A stretch of 22,446 nucleotides of DNA from contig CAYJIS010000032.1 in assembly GCA_964370315.1 (NCBI GenBank), positions 1-22,446 of the forward strand. The letters run 5' to 3'. Position 1 is the stretch's first letter. Each line of letters opens with the position of its first letter. Shown piece by piece: positions 7,256 through 14,278 of the stretch. The notes under the pieces are model-generated. The model made no database searches. It was not told where the DNA came from and saw nothing but the letters and a program-made list of their open reading frames with translations. The translations under genes and the position numbers were made by a program. The DNA comes from CAYJFX01 sp964370315 (lineage in GTDB: Bacteria; Spirochaetota; Spirochaetia; Treponematales; Treponemataceae).

Positions 7256-7284
7256 ATTTTACGCATTATTGAAAAAATAATCAA
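7256..7284 (-). promoter_or_regulatory. Probable aldolase promoter
   Basis: On the minus strand: -35 TTGATT (complement of 7279-7284), 17-nt spacer, -10 TAAAAT (complement of 7256-7261). Start of transcription would be near 7249, leaving a short leader with the GGAG Shine-Dalgarno. Confidence 0.6.
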
Positions 7285-7314
7285 TACAAAAGGTCAAAAA
7301 AGTGTAAACAAAGA

Positions 7315-7343
7315 TTGACAATTTATACATGAACAAATATAAT
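7315..7343 (+). promoter_or_regulatory. Consensus sigma70 promoter of the flaA pair
   Basis: A perfect -35 TTGACA (7315-7320), 17-nt spacer and perfect -10 TATAAT (7338-7343): the strongest promoter in the window. The leader would be about 70 nt. It is a housekeeping-type promoter, with no sigma28-like element recognised, which fits an abundant flagellar sheath protein expressed apart from the core filament genes. Confidence 0.85.
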
Positions 7344-7421
7344 GATAATGAATGGATGTCAACATGCCGATAAATATATTATGAAATCTTTGTTTCTGAT
7401 AGTATCAAAAAGGAGTTTGAG

Positions 7422-8168
7422 ATGAAACATTATTGTATAATCTTCGTAAGTCTTTTAGTGTTATGCTTTTTTTGCTTGCCTTTAACAGCACAGCCAAACG
7501 TAAATAGCATAGAAACTATTTTGATTGACGATTTTGATGTTCCAGAGTCAGTTGAATGGACTTGGGGCGTTCGAGCTAGCGATTCAATTTATGTTAATGA
7601 AGAAATTGGAGAAGTGTATCCTATTTCTGGTTATACACCAGGAATGCCTAATTCACTAGAAGTCTATCGTCAAGAAGGAGACCCTGAAGCACAAGTGCTA
7701 GGTGTCCAAACACGATATCACCGAAAAGGGAATAACTGGTTTGAAGTATATCCCCAAATGACAAATGAAAATGGTGAAATGGTCCCATACGAAATTCCAC
7801 TTATGGGGACAGTTACTCAATTTGATTTTTGGGTATGGGGTGCAAACTATATGTACTTTTTAGACATTCTCGTTAGAGATGCAGATGGTGCTGTGCATGT
7901 AATTCATGCTGGTAACCTTGCATTTTCTGGATGGAGAAATGTTGTTATTAAAGTTCCGACTTGGATGAGACAAGAATCTCGATTACGTTCAGGACCTGAA
8001 AATCTAACTTTTGTCGGTTTTAGAGTTCGAACACATCCAAATGAGTATGTAGATGATTATAGAATCTTTTTTGATCAATTAAGATATGCATCATATACCT
8101 TATCTAACATTTATGACGGATATTTCTTATCAGATGTTGAATTTGGTGAATCTGGAGGAGCAAACTAA
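7422..8168 (+). CDS. flaA: FlaA-type periplasmic flagellar outer-layer protein (first copy)
   Basis: A 248-residue exported protein. Residues 1-24 form a signal peptide (hydrophobic core LLVLCFFCLPL, likely cleavage after LTA). The mature part has the FlaA beta-sandwich pattern: WTWGVRASDS (about 46-55), FWVWGANYMYFLDILVRD, GNLAFSGWRNVVIKVP, LTFVGFRVRTHP and a closing FFDQLRYASYTL. FlaA proteins coat the FlaB core of spirochaetal periplasmic flagella. A strong GGAG Shine-Dalgarno and a consensus promoter precede the gene, and it shares one base with the next gene (TAATG), implying coupled translation. The two proteins are divergent paralogues sharing G-L-F-GW and VGFRV landmarks. The family is a confident call; which FlaA subtype this is cannot be settled here. 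Confidence 0.88.
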   Translation: MKHYCIIFVSLLVLCFFCLPLTAQPNVNSIETILIDDFDVPESVEWTWGVRASDSIYVNEEIGEVYPISGYTPGMPNSLEVYRQEGDPEAQVLGVQTRYHRKGNNWFEVYPQMTNENGEMVPYEIPLMGTVTQFDFWVWGANYMYFLDILVRDADGAVHVIHAGNLAFSGWRNVVIKVPTWMRQESRLRSGPENLTFVGFRVRTHPNEYVDDYRIFFDQLRYASYTLSNIYDGYFLSDVEFGESGGAN

Positions 8169-8887
8169 TGAAAAAACTAATTGTAATAGTAATTATTCTA
8201 TCTTTAACCAGCCTTGCTTTTTCACAACAAAGTATCGCTGCTCCAGACCCAATGTTAATAGGAACTGATTCAGCTAACTTTGCTTTACGAGAAGTAAAAA
8301 TAGATTCTTTTGAACGAGAAGGTTCATGGAATGTAAAAATGTCGCCTGATACAGGTTATATATCAAGTCGCTTTTTTGATGGTGGGGCAGACCCCATTGC
8401 AAAGGATCCTACTTCAGATGGTAGTGAAAATCCAGAAGATAATAGAGCCTTTGGTGCAAAGGTTGAGTTTTTTAGAAGAGGTGTAAACTCCTTTTATTTA
8501 ACACCTGCTCAACCATTAGCAATTGATGGTGTAACAAAAACTATTTCTGTTTGGGTAGCTGGACGTAATCAACCTCACACTATTTCAATATTATTACGTG
8601 ACTTTAATGGAAATAATTTTGAATTATATATGGGCGAATTAAGCTTTACTGGATGGAAAGAAATGGTTGTTGCTGTTCCACCTTCACCAGATGGAACGCG
8701 AGGTATTATTCAAGACAGCGCATATCATGGAATTAACCCTGGTTTAACAGTAGTTGGTTTTAGGGTTGACTGCGATCCAATGTCTGCAAGTGGAACTTAC
8801 TATTTGTATCTAGATGATTTAAGAGCAGTAACAGATCTTTATGCTTTTGAAAACTCTGATCCTTATGATATGGATGATAGTTGGTAA
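8168..8887 (+). CDS. flaA: FlaA-type periplasmic flagellar outer-layer protein (second copy)
   Basis: A 239-residue exported protein with a signal peptide at 1-19 (MKKLIVIVIILSLTSLAFS, cleavage before QQ). The mature domain repeats the landmarks of the preceding protein: DSFEREGSWNVKM, KTISVWVAGRNQPHTISILLRD, MGELSFTGWKEMVVAVP, LTVVGFRVDCDP and YLYLDDLRAVTDLYAF. It differs in an acidic insert (GADPIAKDPTSDGSENPED, about 74-92) and an Asp-rich tail. GGAGGAG lies upstream of the ATG, inside the end of the first copy, and the start overlaps its stop by one base. An intrinsic terminator follows, so the two genes form a closed two-gene operon. Confidence 0.87.
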   Translation: MKKLIVIVIILSLTSLAFSQQSIAAPDPMLIGTDSANFALREVKIDSFEREGSWNVKMSPDTGYISSRFFDGGADPIAKDPTSDGSENPEDNRAFGAKVEFFRRGVNSFYLTPAQPLAIDGVTKTISVWVAGRNQPHTISILLRDFNGNNFELYMGELSFTGWKEMVVAVPPSPDGTRGIIQDSAYHGINPGLTVVGFRVDCDPMSASGTYYLYLDDLRAVTDLYAFENSDPYDMDDSW

Positions 8888-8902
8888 GATTGTATATCTA
8901 TC

Positions 8903-8936
8903 AAAAAACAGCAACCAAAAGGTTGCTGTTTTTTTT
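8903..8936 (+). terminator. Intrinsic terminator of the flaA operon
   Basis: Perfect 8-bp stem CAGCAACC (8909-8916) with GGTTGCTG (8921-8928), AAAA loop, eight T downstream and six A upstream. It could also stop minus-strand transcription from the uncharacterised gene that ends at 8985. Confidence 0.93.
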
Positions 8937-8974
8937 ATGCAAGGGGAGTGCTGCTTAAGTAACATAAAGTAAGC

Positions 8975-8995
8975 CAACTATGTATTATATAGTTG
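8975..8995. repeat. Small inverted repeat at the 3' end of the uncharacterised gene
   Basis: CAACTAT (8975-8981) and ATAGTTG (8989-8995) are perfect 7-bp arms around a 7-base loop that contains the minus-strand stop codon. There is no T-run, so it is not an obvious terminator; mRNA end protection or chance are both possible. Confidence 0.4.
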
Positions 8996-9695
8996 TGATT
9001 TTATACATCTTACTTCTTCCTTTTTTTCCAATATAGTCTAGAATATTCATTTTTTCAAATGTCCAAATCATTTTATATGCTTGTTGTTTTTTTATACTGC
9101 TTTTATTAATTACATCATTTACACAAAATGTTTCATTTAATCCTTTTGGCAGAAGGTCCAGGTAATCATCTTTTGTAGAAAATACTTTGGTTTCAAATAT
9201 AGCATCAAGTGTAGTATCATAACTAATCCAATCTTTTAAAAACCTTCGATTTTTATTTACTGATTGAACACGTTTGTCTTTTTTAATTCTTTCTTTTGTA
9301 ATACATACTTCTATTACTCTTAATTTAAAATGATCTTTTAGTAATACAGGAAAGACACCCATAAGCTCATCAAAAATATCATATATATTATTACTCTTTG
9401 GAGACTTCTTTCTGGAAAGAGGTTTAGAGTCAAGGGACGATTCGCCATAGTATTCAATATAGCTAGTAACTGCCAGCGGGTAAACTACTGTAACTGAATG
9501 GGTTTGTAAAAGATTTAGTATTTTAGCGGTAAGTTTACCAAGATTTTTTGTTTGAATTTCAATAATTTTTCCATCATTAGTATAAACATCGCAAATATAA
9601 CTATGTATTTCCTTTTCAGTTGTGCCTTTGCATTCTTTGCAAATCATGTTTTTAAGTGATTTATGTAGAGAGCTTTCGTTATAGGTGTTTATCAT
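8985..9695 (-). CDS. Uncharacterised protein, PD-(D/E)XK-like N-terminus and winged-helix-like C-terminus
   Basis: I do not know a named function. From the ATG at 9695 it has 236 residues (241 from the ATG at 9710). Near the N-terminus, after a CxxC, comes TEKEIHSYICDVYTNDGKIIEIQTKNL: a Glu, then an Asp, a turn and E-x-Q-x-K, the spacing of a PD-(D/E)XK nuclease core. The middle has TVVYPLAV, PLSRKKSPK and IYDIFDEL; the C-terminus (FCVNDVINKSSIKKQQAYKMIWTFEKMNILDYIGKKGRSKMYKI) reads as a winged helix. I recall similar hypothetical proteins with 'LSRRKSPKRG' and a final 'GKRG..LY' in many bacteria, without assigned function. The shorter start is preferred because a TTTACA-17-TATAGT promoter ends 6 nt before it and would start transcription downstream of the longer start. 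The gene is divergent from mraZ. Confidence 0.72.
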   Translation of the reverse strand: MINTYNESSLHKSLKNMICKECKGTTEKEIHSYICDVYTNDGKIIEIQTKNLGKLTAKILNLLQTHSVTVVYPLAVTSYIEYYGESSLDSKPLSRKKSPKSNNIYDIFDELMGVFPVLLKDHFKLRVIEVCITKERIKKDKRVQSVNKNRRFLKDWISYDTTLDAIFETKVFSTKDDYLDLLPKGLNETFCVNDVINKSSIKKQQAYKMIWTFEKMNILDYIGKKGRSKMYKITTI

Positions 9696-9701
9696 AGGTA
9701 T

Positions 9702-9730
9702 ACTATACATTTGTTTGCCTAAATTGTAAA
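9702..9730 (-). promoter_or_regulatory. Promoter of the uncharacterised gene, predicting a leaderless mRNA
   Basis: On the minus strand: -35 TTTACA (complement of 9725-9730), 17-nt spacer, -10 TATAGT (complement of 9702-9707), then 6 nt to the ATG at 9695. No Shine-Dalgarno lies between. The alternative ATG at 9710 would sit inside the promoter spacer, with only a weak TAGG ahead of it. Confidence 0.6.
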
Positions 9731-9777
9731 GATATCTAAGTTTTTTTTATTTTTTAAGGTTTTTTTATGTTTTAACG

Positions 9778-9805
9778 TTGACAATACGAATTTTTCGTGT
9801 AAAAT
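9778..9805 (+). promoter_or_regulatory. Promoter of the dcw cluster (Pmra) with a palindromic spacer
   Basis: -35 TTGACA (9778-9783), 16-nt spacer, -10 TAAAAT (9800-9805). Transcription would start near 9812, where the MraZ-type repeats begin. The spacer holds a perfect palindrome, ACGAA-TTT-TTCGT (9786-9798), which could be a further operator or chance in AT-rich DNA. Confidence 0.78.
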
Positions 9806-9811
9806 GTAGAT

Positions 9812-9851
9812 AAGTGGGAAAAAATGGGTTCTTGTGGAGAAAAGTGGCATG
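9812..9851 (+). promoter_or_regulatory. MraZ operator: four TGG repeats with exact 10-bp period
   Basis: TGGG at 9815, TGGG at 9825, TGGA at 9835 and TGGC at 9845, each 10 bp apart, three of the four preceded by GT context (GTGG). Characterised MraZ proteins bind direct repeats with a TGGG-like core and 10-bp period upstream of their own gene. The third unit contains the mraZ Shine-Dalgarno (GGAG, 9836-9839) and the fourth touches the ATG at 9849. Confidence 0.8.
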
Positions 9852-10292
9852 GAATTGCTTACAGGATTGTATACTAACACGCTCGATGATAAAGGAAGGT
9901 ATTCCTTCCCGTCAAAGTTGCGTGCCATGCTCGATCAGCCATCCCTTATGATTACACAGGGGATTGATGGGTGTTTATGGTTGTACACTCATGAGGAATG
10001 GAAGAATTTCTCCGCAAAACTCATGGAACAAGCTTCACCATTTAATCCGGATTCACGGTTAGTGTTACGCCGAATTATTGGACCTGCACAGGATGTTGAG
10101 TTTGATAAAAGTGGAAGATTGTCGATTCCACAATCATTGCGAGATTATGCAGGACTCACAAAGGAATGTGTCATTATGGGTGTTAATAGATATATGGAGC
10201 TATGGGATGCAAAACGATATGATGCCTATATTGCAGATACGGAAAACTTATTCCGCAAAGCCTCTGAGGGGTTAAGCGGGATTTACTTATAA
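9849..10292 (+). CDS. mraZ: Transcriptional regulator MraZ
   Basis: DNA-binding regulator of the division and cell-wall cluster. It is a 147-residue protein made of two AbrB-like/SpoVT swapped-hairpin repeats: the first begins GLYTNTLDDKGRYSFPSKLR (about 6-25), the second VEFDKSGRLSIPQSLRDYAG (about 78-97) followed by CVIMGVNRYMELWDAKRYDAY. Both repeats keep the D-K/S-GR core that contacts DNA. I start it at ATG 9849, with GGAG nine bases upstream, because MraZ proteins normally begin only a few residues before the first D.KGR motif; a GTG at 9834 is in frame but lies inside the operator. It is the first gene of the cluster and 11 nt or more upstream of rsmH. Four 10-bp-spaced repeats at its start imply autoregulation. 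Confidence 0.95.
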   Translation: MELLTGLYTNTLDDKGRYSFPSKLRAMLDQPSLMITQGIDGCLWLYTHEEWKNFSAKLMEQASPFNPDSRLVLRRIIGPAQDVEFDKSGRLSIPQSLRDYAGLTKECVIMGVNRYMELWDAKRYDAYIADTENLFRKASEGLSGIYL

Positions 10293-10306
10293 GGTAGGGC
10301 TTTGTG

Positions 10307-11335
10307 ATGACAGATACAACACAAGGGCCTGAACAAAAAGAGGGTTTAAGTGAGATGACTATAGTACATACTCCGGTTTTACTAGAGCCAACACTCGAAT
10401 ATCTTAAACCACACAAGGCAAATGATGAGATCTTATTGATCGATTCTACATTAGGGGAGGGGGGGCACTCTAATGCATTTTTGCAAAATTTTGCAAAAAT
10501 GAAAATTATTGGTTTGGATGCGGATAAAACTATTCAAGAAAAAGCAAAAAAACGTCTTGAAAAATATGGAAATCGCATGCAATTTTTTAATGGGTGGTTT
10601 AATGATTTTTATGCAAATTACCCAATAGAATTAGCAAAGCCTGATAGAATCTTATTTGATTTAGGTATTTCAGTGTATCACTATGAATGCTCTAATCGCG
10701 GTTTTTCGTTTAGGGCAGATGAAACATTAGATATGAGACTTGATAGTGGTGATTTTGGTAATTCTGAATATTTTAAAGGCTCATATACCGATATGAGCGC
10801 AAAAGAACTTGTTAATACCTTGAATGAGCAAGAATTAGCAAATGTAATTTTCAATTATGGAGATGAGCGATACAGTCGTAGAATTGCAAGATCTATTGTT
10901 GAAAAAAGAAAGTATGCTGCTATACATACGTCAAAAGAACTTGCCGATTGTATTTACTCAGCTGTTCCTGCAGATTATCGGCATGGAGCAATACATCCAG
11001 CAACGAAAAGTTTTCAAGCTATTCGAATTGCTGTTAATGGGGAATTAGAACGTTTAGAAGGGGTGTTAGGTTCGGCATTTAAAGTATTACAGAATGGCGG
11101 TAGAATGGGTGTGATAACATTTCACTCTTTAGAAGACCGAATTGTAAAAAAGTACTTTCAGAATTTGGCAAAGAGCTGTACTTGCCCCATGGAACAACCG
11201 ATATGTATATGTGGGGGGAAACCTAAAGGACGTGTGTTGACTCGCAAGCCTATTGGGCCAACACAAGAAGAAGTAAAATTAAATGCACCTTCTAGGAGTG
11301 CTAAATTGCGAGTTGTGGAAAAAATTTGTGATTAA
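10307..11335 (+). CDS. rsmH: 16S rRNA m4C1402 methyltransferase RsmH (MraW)
   Basis: S-adenosylmethionine-dependent enzyme that methylates N4 of C1402 in 16S rRNA. Motifs in 342 residues: HTPVLLEPTLEYL (21-33), SAM-binding DSTLGEGGHS (46-55) and GLDAD (69-73), LFDLGISVYHYECSNRGFSF and DETLDMRLD, GDERYSRRIARSIV, HPATKSFQAIRIAVNGELE, and VITFHSLEDRIVKKYF, then a Cys-rich CTCPMEQPICICGG segment and LTRKPIGPT near the end. The N-terminus carries about 18 residues ahead of the usual start; ATG 10355 (MTIVHTPVLL) would match the family length but has a poorer Shine-Dalgarno. A GTG sits directly before the chosen ATG. It follows mraZ by 14 nt in the conserved mraZ-rsmH order. Confidence 0.97.
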   Translation: MTDTTQGPEQKEGLSEMTIVHTPVLLEPTLEYLKPHKANDEILLIDSTLGEGGHSNAFLQNFAKMKIIGLDADKTIQEKAKKRLEKYGNRMQFFNGWFNDFYANYPIELAKPDRILFDLGISVYHYECSNRGFSFRADETLDMRLDSGDFGNSEYFKGSYTDMSAKELVNTLNEQELANVIFNYGDERYSRRIARSIVEKRKYAAIHTSKELADCIYSAVPADYRHGAIHPATKSFQAIRIAVNGELERLEGVLGSAFKVLQNGGRMGVITFHSLEDRIVKKYFQNLAKSCTCPMEQPICICGGKPKGRVLTRKPIGPTQEEVKLNAPSRSAKLRVVEKICD

Positions 11336-11377
11336 ATGTAGATTGAATTTTTATGTATTTTAAACTGGGAGATAAAA

Positions 11378-11680
11378 ATGGAAAATAAAAGCAAAGTAAT
11401 AAAATGGCTAGCAATGCTTCTAATGACGATTTGTATTCCCGCTTTTTTAGCAGTAGAAGCTATGCAGTCAAATAAATTTGCAAAGCTTGAGTATGAGATT
11501 GAACGTCTAGAGAACACTCAAGATGAAACAATTGATAATAATAAAAAGCTTATTACTGATTTAGGTTTTTTATCTAGCTCATCTAGAATTGAAAAAATAG
11601 CAGTTGAAGAACTAGAAATGCATCAAGCAACTAGTGATGAAATAGTTAGAGTTGAAATGTCTAACTCAAAAAATAATTAG
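11378..11680 (+). CDS. ftsL: Cell division protein FtsL (FtsL-like)
   Basis: A 100-residue bitopic membrane protein: basic N-terminus, one transmembrane helix at about 9-27, a periplasmic coiled coil at about 34-62 (KLEYEIERLENTQDETIDNN) and a FtsL/DivIC-like tail with LITDLGFLSSSSRIEKIAVEELEM. FtsL joins FtsQ and FtsB to activate septal peptidoglycan synthesis by FtsW and FtsI. Sequence conservation in this family is poor, so position between rsmH and the murF-ftsW genes weighs heavily. GGAG precedes the ATG. The stop is only 17 nt before the preferred murF start. Confidence 0.82.
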   Translation: MENKSKVIKWLAMLLMTICIPAFLAVEAMQSNKFAKLEYEIERLENTQDETIDNNKKLITDLGFLSSSSRIEKIAVEELEMHQATSDEIVRVEMSNSKNN

Positions 11681-11696
11681 TAAAGGAAAATGGGGA

Positions 11697-13133
11697 GTGG
11701 AAAATAAAACATTGCTTACAGTACAAGAAATTCTCAAAGCCACTAATGGGACTTTATTTAATAATGAAGTTGACAATGGTATTTCCTTTTTTTCTGTTGT
11801 AATTGACAGTAGGGATGTTGTAGAAAACTCTTTGTTTGTAGCACTTGTTGGAACTGAACAAGATGGACATTCTTATATAGAGCAAGCTGTTAAAAAAGGT
11901 GCAACAATTGTATTGGCACAAAAAGATTCACTTCCAGTTTATGAGCAAACCTATTGCGAGCTTTGTCACAAGGCGATAATTGTTCTTGTAAAAAACACTT
12001 TACGTGCTTTGCAGCATATTGCAAAATCTTATGTTCATAAATTTCCTCATTTAATTCGCATTGCAATAACAGGCTCTAATGGTAAAACAACTGCAAAAGA
12101 ATGTATTGCAAGTGTTTTATCAAAAAAATATTCTGTGGCAATGAATGTTGGTAACTTAAATTCAGAAACAGGTCTTCCCTTGTCTATGTTTTCAATTAAT
12201 GAAACACATGAAATAGGTGTATTCGAAATGGGGATGAATCGACGAGGTGAAATTAAAGAATTAGCTGATGTTTTTTTTCCAAACATTGCTTTAATCACAA
12301 ATATTGGAACTGCCCATATTGGTATTCTCGGCACACAAATGGCAATTGCTGAGGAAAAAAAACAAATATTTTCAAATTTTACAAATGACAATGTTGGTTT
12401 TGTATATGAAGACGATACATATTATGATTTCTTATTGTCAAACGTTAGTGGAGCAATACATCCTTATGGAATACAATCATTTAACTCACTTGTTTCAACT
12501 AAATCTAATGGGCTCAAGGGTAGTGTAATAACATTAGAAAATACAAGTATAGATTTTGCTCTAATTGGAAAACACAATTTACAAAACGCCTTCGCAGCTA
12601 TTGCTATTGCACAACACCTCGGTTTGTCTCACGATCAAATTAAGGAAGGTCTTGAGTCAGTAAAACCATTGTTTGGACGCTCTGAAGTATTAGAAGGAGA
12701 CATAACAATTATTCAAGATTGCTACAATGGTAGTTATGAGTCTATGTCATCATCTATCGATTTTTTTGATGAGCTTGAGTGGAGAGCAAAAAAAATAATT
12801 ATTGTTGGAGACATGTTAGAACTCGGTGATAAAAGTATTGAAATTCATAGCGCTACAGTAAAAAAAATACTTTCATTAAACTTTGATATTTGTGTGTTTT
12901 TTGGAAGTAGTTTTAAAGAAATATTAAAAACAACGAGTGCTGATAAAAAAAATACAGTTCTTTTTACGAATGATATAAGTGATGATGGAATAGCTAAAGC
13001 TATAGATAGGCTTTCAAAACATATACATAAAGGTGACATTGTATTGCTTAAAGCATCACGAGGGATAAAACTTGAGCGATGTGCTTCTGCATTGCAAAAG
13101 CTCTTTTCTAAAAAAGAGGAGCGTCAACTATGA
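11697..13133 (+). CDS. murF: UDP-N-acetylmuramoyl-tripeptide--D-alanyl-D-alanine ligase
   Basis: Cytoplasmic ATP-dependent ligase adding D-Ala-D-Ala to the UDP-MurNAc tripeptide. From GTG 11697 it has 478 residues: substrate-binding N-domain (about 5-115), ATP loop ITGSNGKTT (124-132), then NLNSETGLPLSMF, EMGMNRRGEIKELA, ITNIGTAHIGILG, IGKHNLQNAFAAIAIA, and DCYNGSYESM and GDMLELG in the C-terminal domain. The usual 'DAYNANP.SM' motif appears as DCYNGSYESM. I choose GTG 11697, with AAAGGA nine bases upstream; an in-frame TTG at 11652 lies inside ftsL without a Shine-Dalgarno. The 3' end overlaps ftsW by ATGA. MurF is the only Mur ligase in this cluster. Confidence 0.95.
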   Translation: MENKTLLTVQEILKATNGTLFNNEVDNGISFFSVVIDSRDVVENSLFVALVGTEQDGHSYIEQAVKKGATIVLAQKDSLPVYEQTYCELCHKAIIVLVKNTLRALQHIAKSYVHKFPHLIRIAITGSNGKTTAKECIASVLSKKYSVAMNVGNLNSETGLPLSMFSINETHEIGVFEMGMNRRGEIKELADVFFPNIALITNIGTAHIGILGTQMAIAEEKKQIFSNFTNDNVGFVYEDDTYYDFLLSNVSGAIHPYGIQSFNSLVSTKSNGLKGSVITLENTSIDFALIGKHNLQNAFAAIAIAQHLGLSHDQIKEGLESVKPLFGRSEVLEGDITIIQDCYNGSYESMSSSIDFFDELEWRAKKIIIVGDMLELGDKSIEIHSATVKKILSLNFDICVFFGSSFKEILKTTSADKKNTVLFTNDISDDGIAKAIDRLSKHIHKGDIVLLKASRGIKLERCASALQKLFSKKEERQL

Positions 13134-14278
13134 AAGAAAATCTAGTATTTGCTCAAAAGCCACTTCATACAATTAAGGCAGATAATTCATTGATTTTTTC
13201 AATTGTTCTGTTGTTAGGATTAGGTCTTGTTACCCTATATGTTTCATCAGCAAATTATGCAAATAGAATGTTTGATGATGATTTATATTTTGTTAAAAGA
13301 CAATTACTTTTTATAGGAGTAAGCACAATTTTTGCTTTTGTGTGCGCGTGGATAAATTTAGATATAGTTCGAAAAGTGTTGCCTATAATAGTCATTGGTA
13401 CCTTTGTATTATGCTTGCTTCCTTTTATTCCAGTAATAGGCATTGAGCGAAATGGTGCAAGTCGTTGGATTCAATTTCCAGGCGGTTTAACATTTCAACC
13501 ATCGGAAATAGCGAAAATTGCAGTGGTACTTTTTTTAGCAAATTTATTTGATAAAAAACAAGACAGAATGAATGATCCAATGGCGACAATATTGCCTGCA
13601 GCCGTAGGAATCTTTGCTTTTGTTATTATTGTTTTTTTACAAAGTGATTTTTCAACTGCACTATTTATTTTAATTACTGGCTTTATAATTCTCTTTGTAG
13701 CTGGAATTAAATTGTATTGGTTTTTTATATTTGGAATTTTTGCACTCCCAGCAAGCTTTTTGTTTATCTTTACAGAAGAATACAGGGTAAGTCGTTTAAT
13801 TGCCTTTTTACGTCCTGAATATGATATTAACGGGGCTAATTATCAAGTAACAATGTCAAAAAAAGCAATAAGTGATGGCGGTATTATAGGAAAGGGCATG
13901 ACAGGTGTAGATGCAGTACAAGGAATTCCAGAAGTTCAAGCTGACTTTGTATTTGCCGGTTGGGCCGAAGGTATGGGCTTTATAGGAGTGCTAATATATG
14001 TTGTAATTTTGGCCTTTTTTTCATGGAAAGCTTTTAAAATTGCCTTAGCATGTAAAAATAAATTTAGAAGTATTTTAGCATTTGGTTGTGCTTTAATTAT
14101 TACTATGCAGTCGATAGTAAATTGTGCTGTCGTTTCTGGAGCCTTTCCTGCAACTGGAATACCATTACCTTTCTTTTCAGCAGGTGGTTCATCTATATTC
14201 TTAACACTATGTTTATGTGGATTTTTAATAAATGTTTCTCGTTATAAAAACGAAGAAAAAGAAGAGGTTGTATTATGA
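13130..14278 (+). CDS. ftsW: SEDS peptidoglycan glycosyltransferase FtsW
   Basis: Integral membrane enzyme that polymerises septal peptidoglycan from lipid II. 382 residues with about ten transmembrane helices. SEDS motifs seen: GASRWIQFPGGLTFQPSEIAK, LQSDFSTALFILITGF, the large extracellular loop NYQVTMSKKAISDGGIIGKGM ... IPEVQADFVFAGWAEGMGFIG, and ATGIPLPFFSAGGSS. FtsW and RodA are similar; the place between murF and ftsQ argues for FtsW. GGAG precedes the ATG, which overlaps the murF stop as ATGA; its own stop overlaps ftsQ the same way, so murF-ftsW-ftsQ are translationally linked. No ftsI (the transpeptidase partner) is beside it. Confidence 0.95.
   Translation: MKENLVFAQKPLHTIKADNSLIFSIVLLLGLGLVTLYVSSANYANRMFDDDLYFVKRQLLFIGVSTIFAFVCAWINLDIVRKVLPIIVIGTFVLCLLPFIPVIGIERNGASRWIQFPGGLTFQPSEIAKIAVVLFLANLFDKKQDRMNDPMATILPAAVGIFAFVIIVFLQSDFSTALFILITGFIILFVAGIKLYWFFIFGIFALPASFLFIFTEEYRVSRLIAFLRPEYDINGANYQVTMSKKAISDGGIIGKGMTGVDAVQGIPEVQADFVFAGWAEGMGFIGVLIYVVILAFFSWKAFKIALACKNKFRSILAFGCALIITMQSIVNCAVVSGAFPATGIPLPFFSAGGSSIFLTLCLCGFLINVSRYKNEEKEEVVL

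Noticed and set aside
9834..9848. GTG at 9834 as the mraZ start
   Set aside because: It would use the operator and Shine-Dalgarno as coding sequence and add five residues before the normal MraZ N-terminus; ATG 9849 has GGAG nine bases upstream.
9719..9928. 69-codon minus-strand open frame across the mraZ promoter
   Set aside because: It overlaps the dcw promoter, the MraZ operator and the start of mraZ; no Shine-Dalgarno or protein-like composition.
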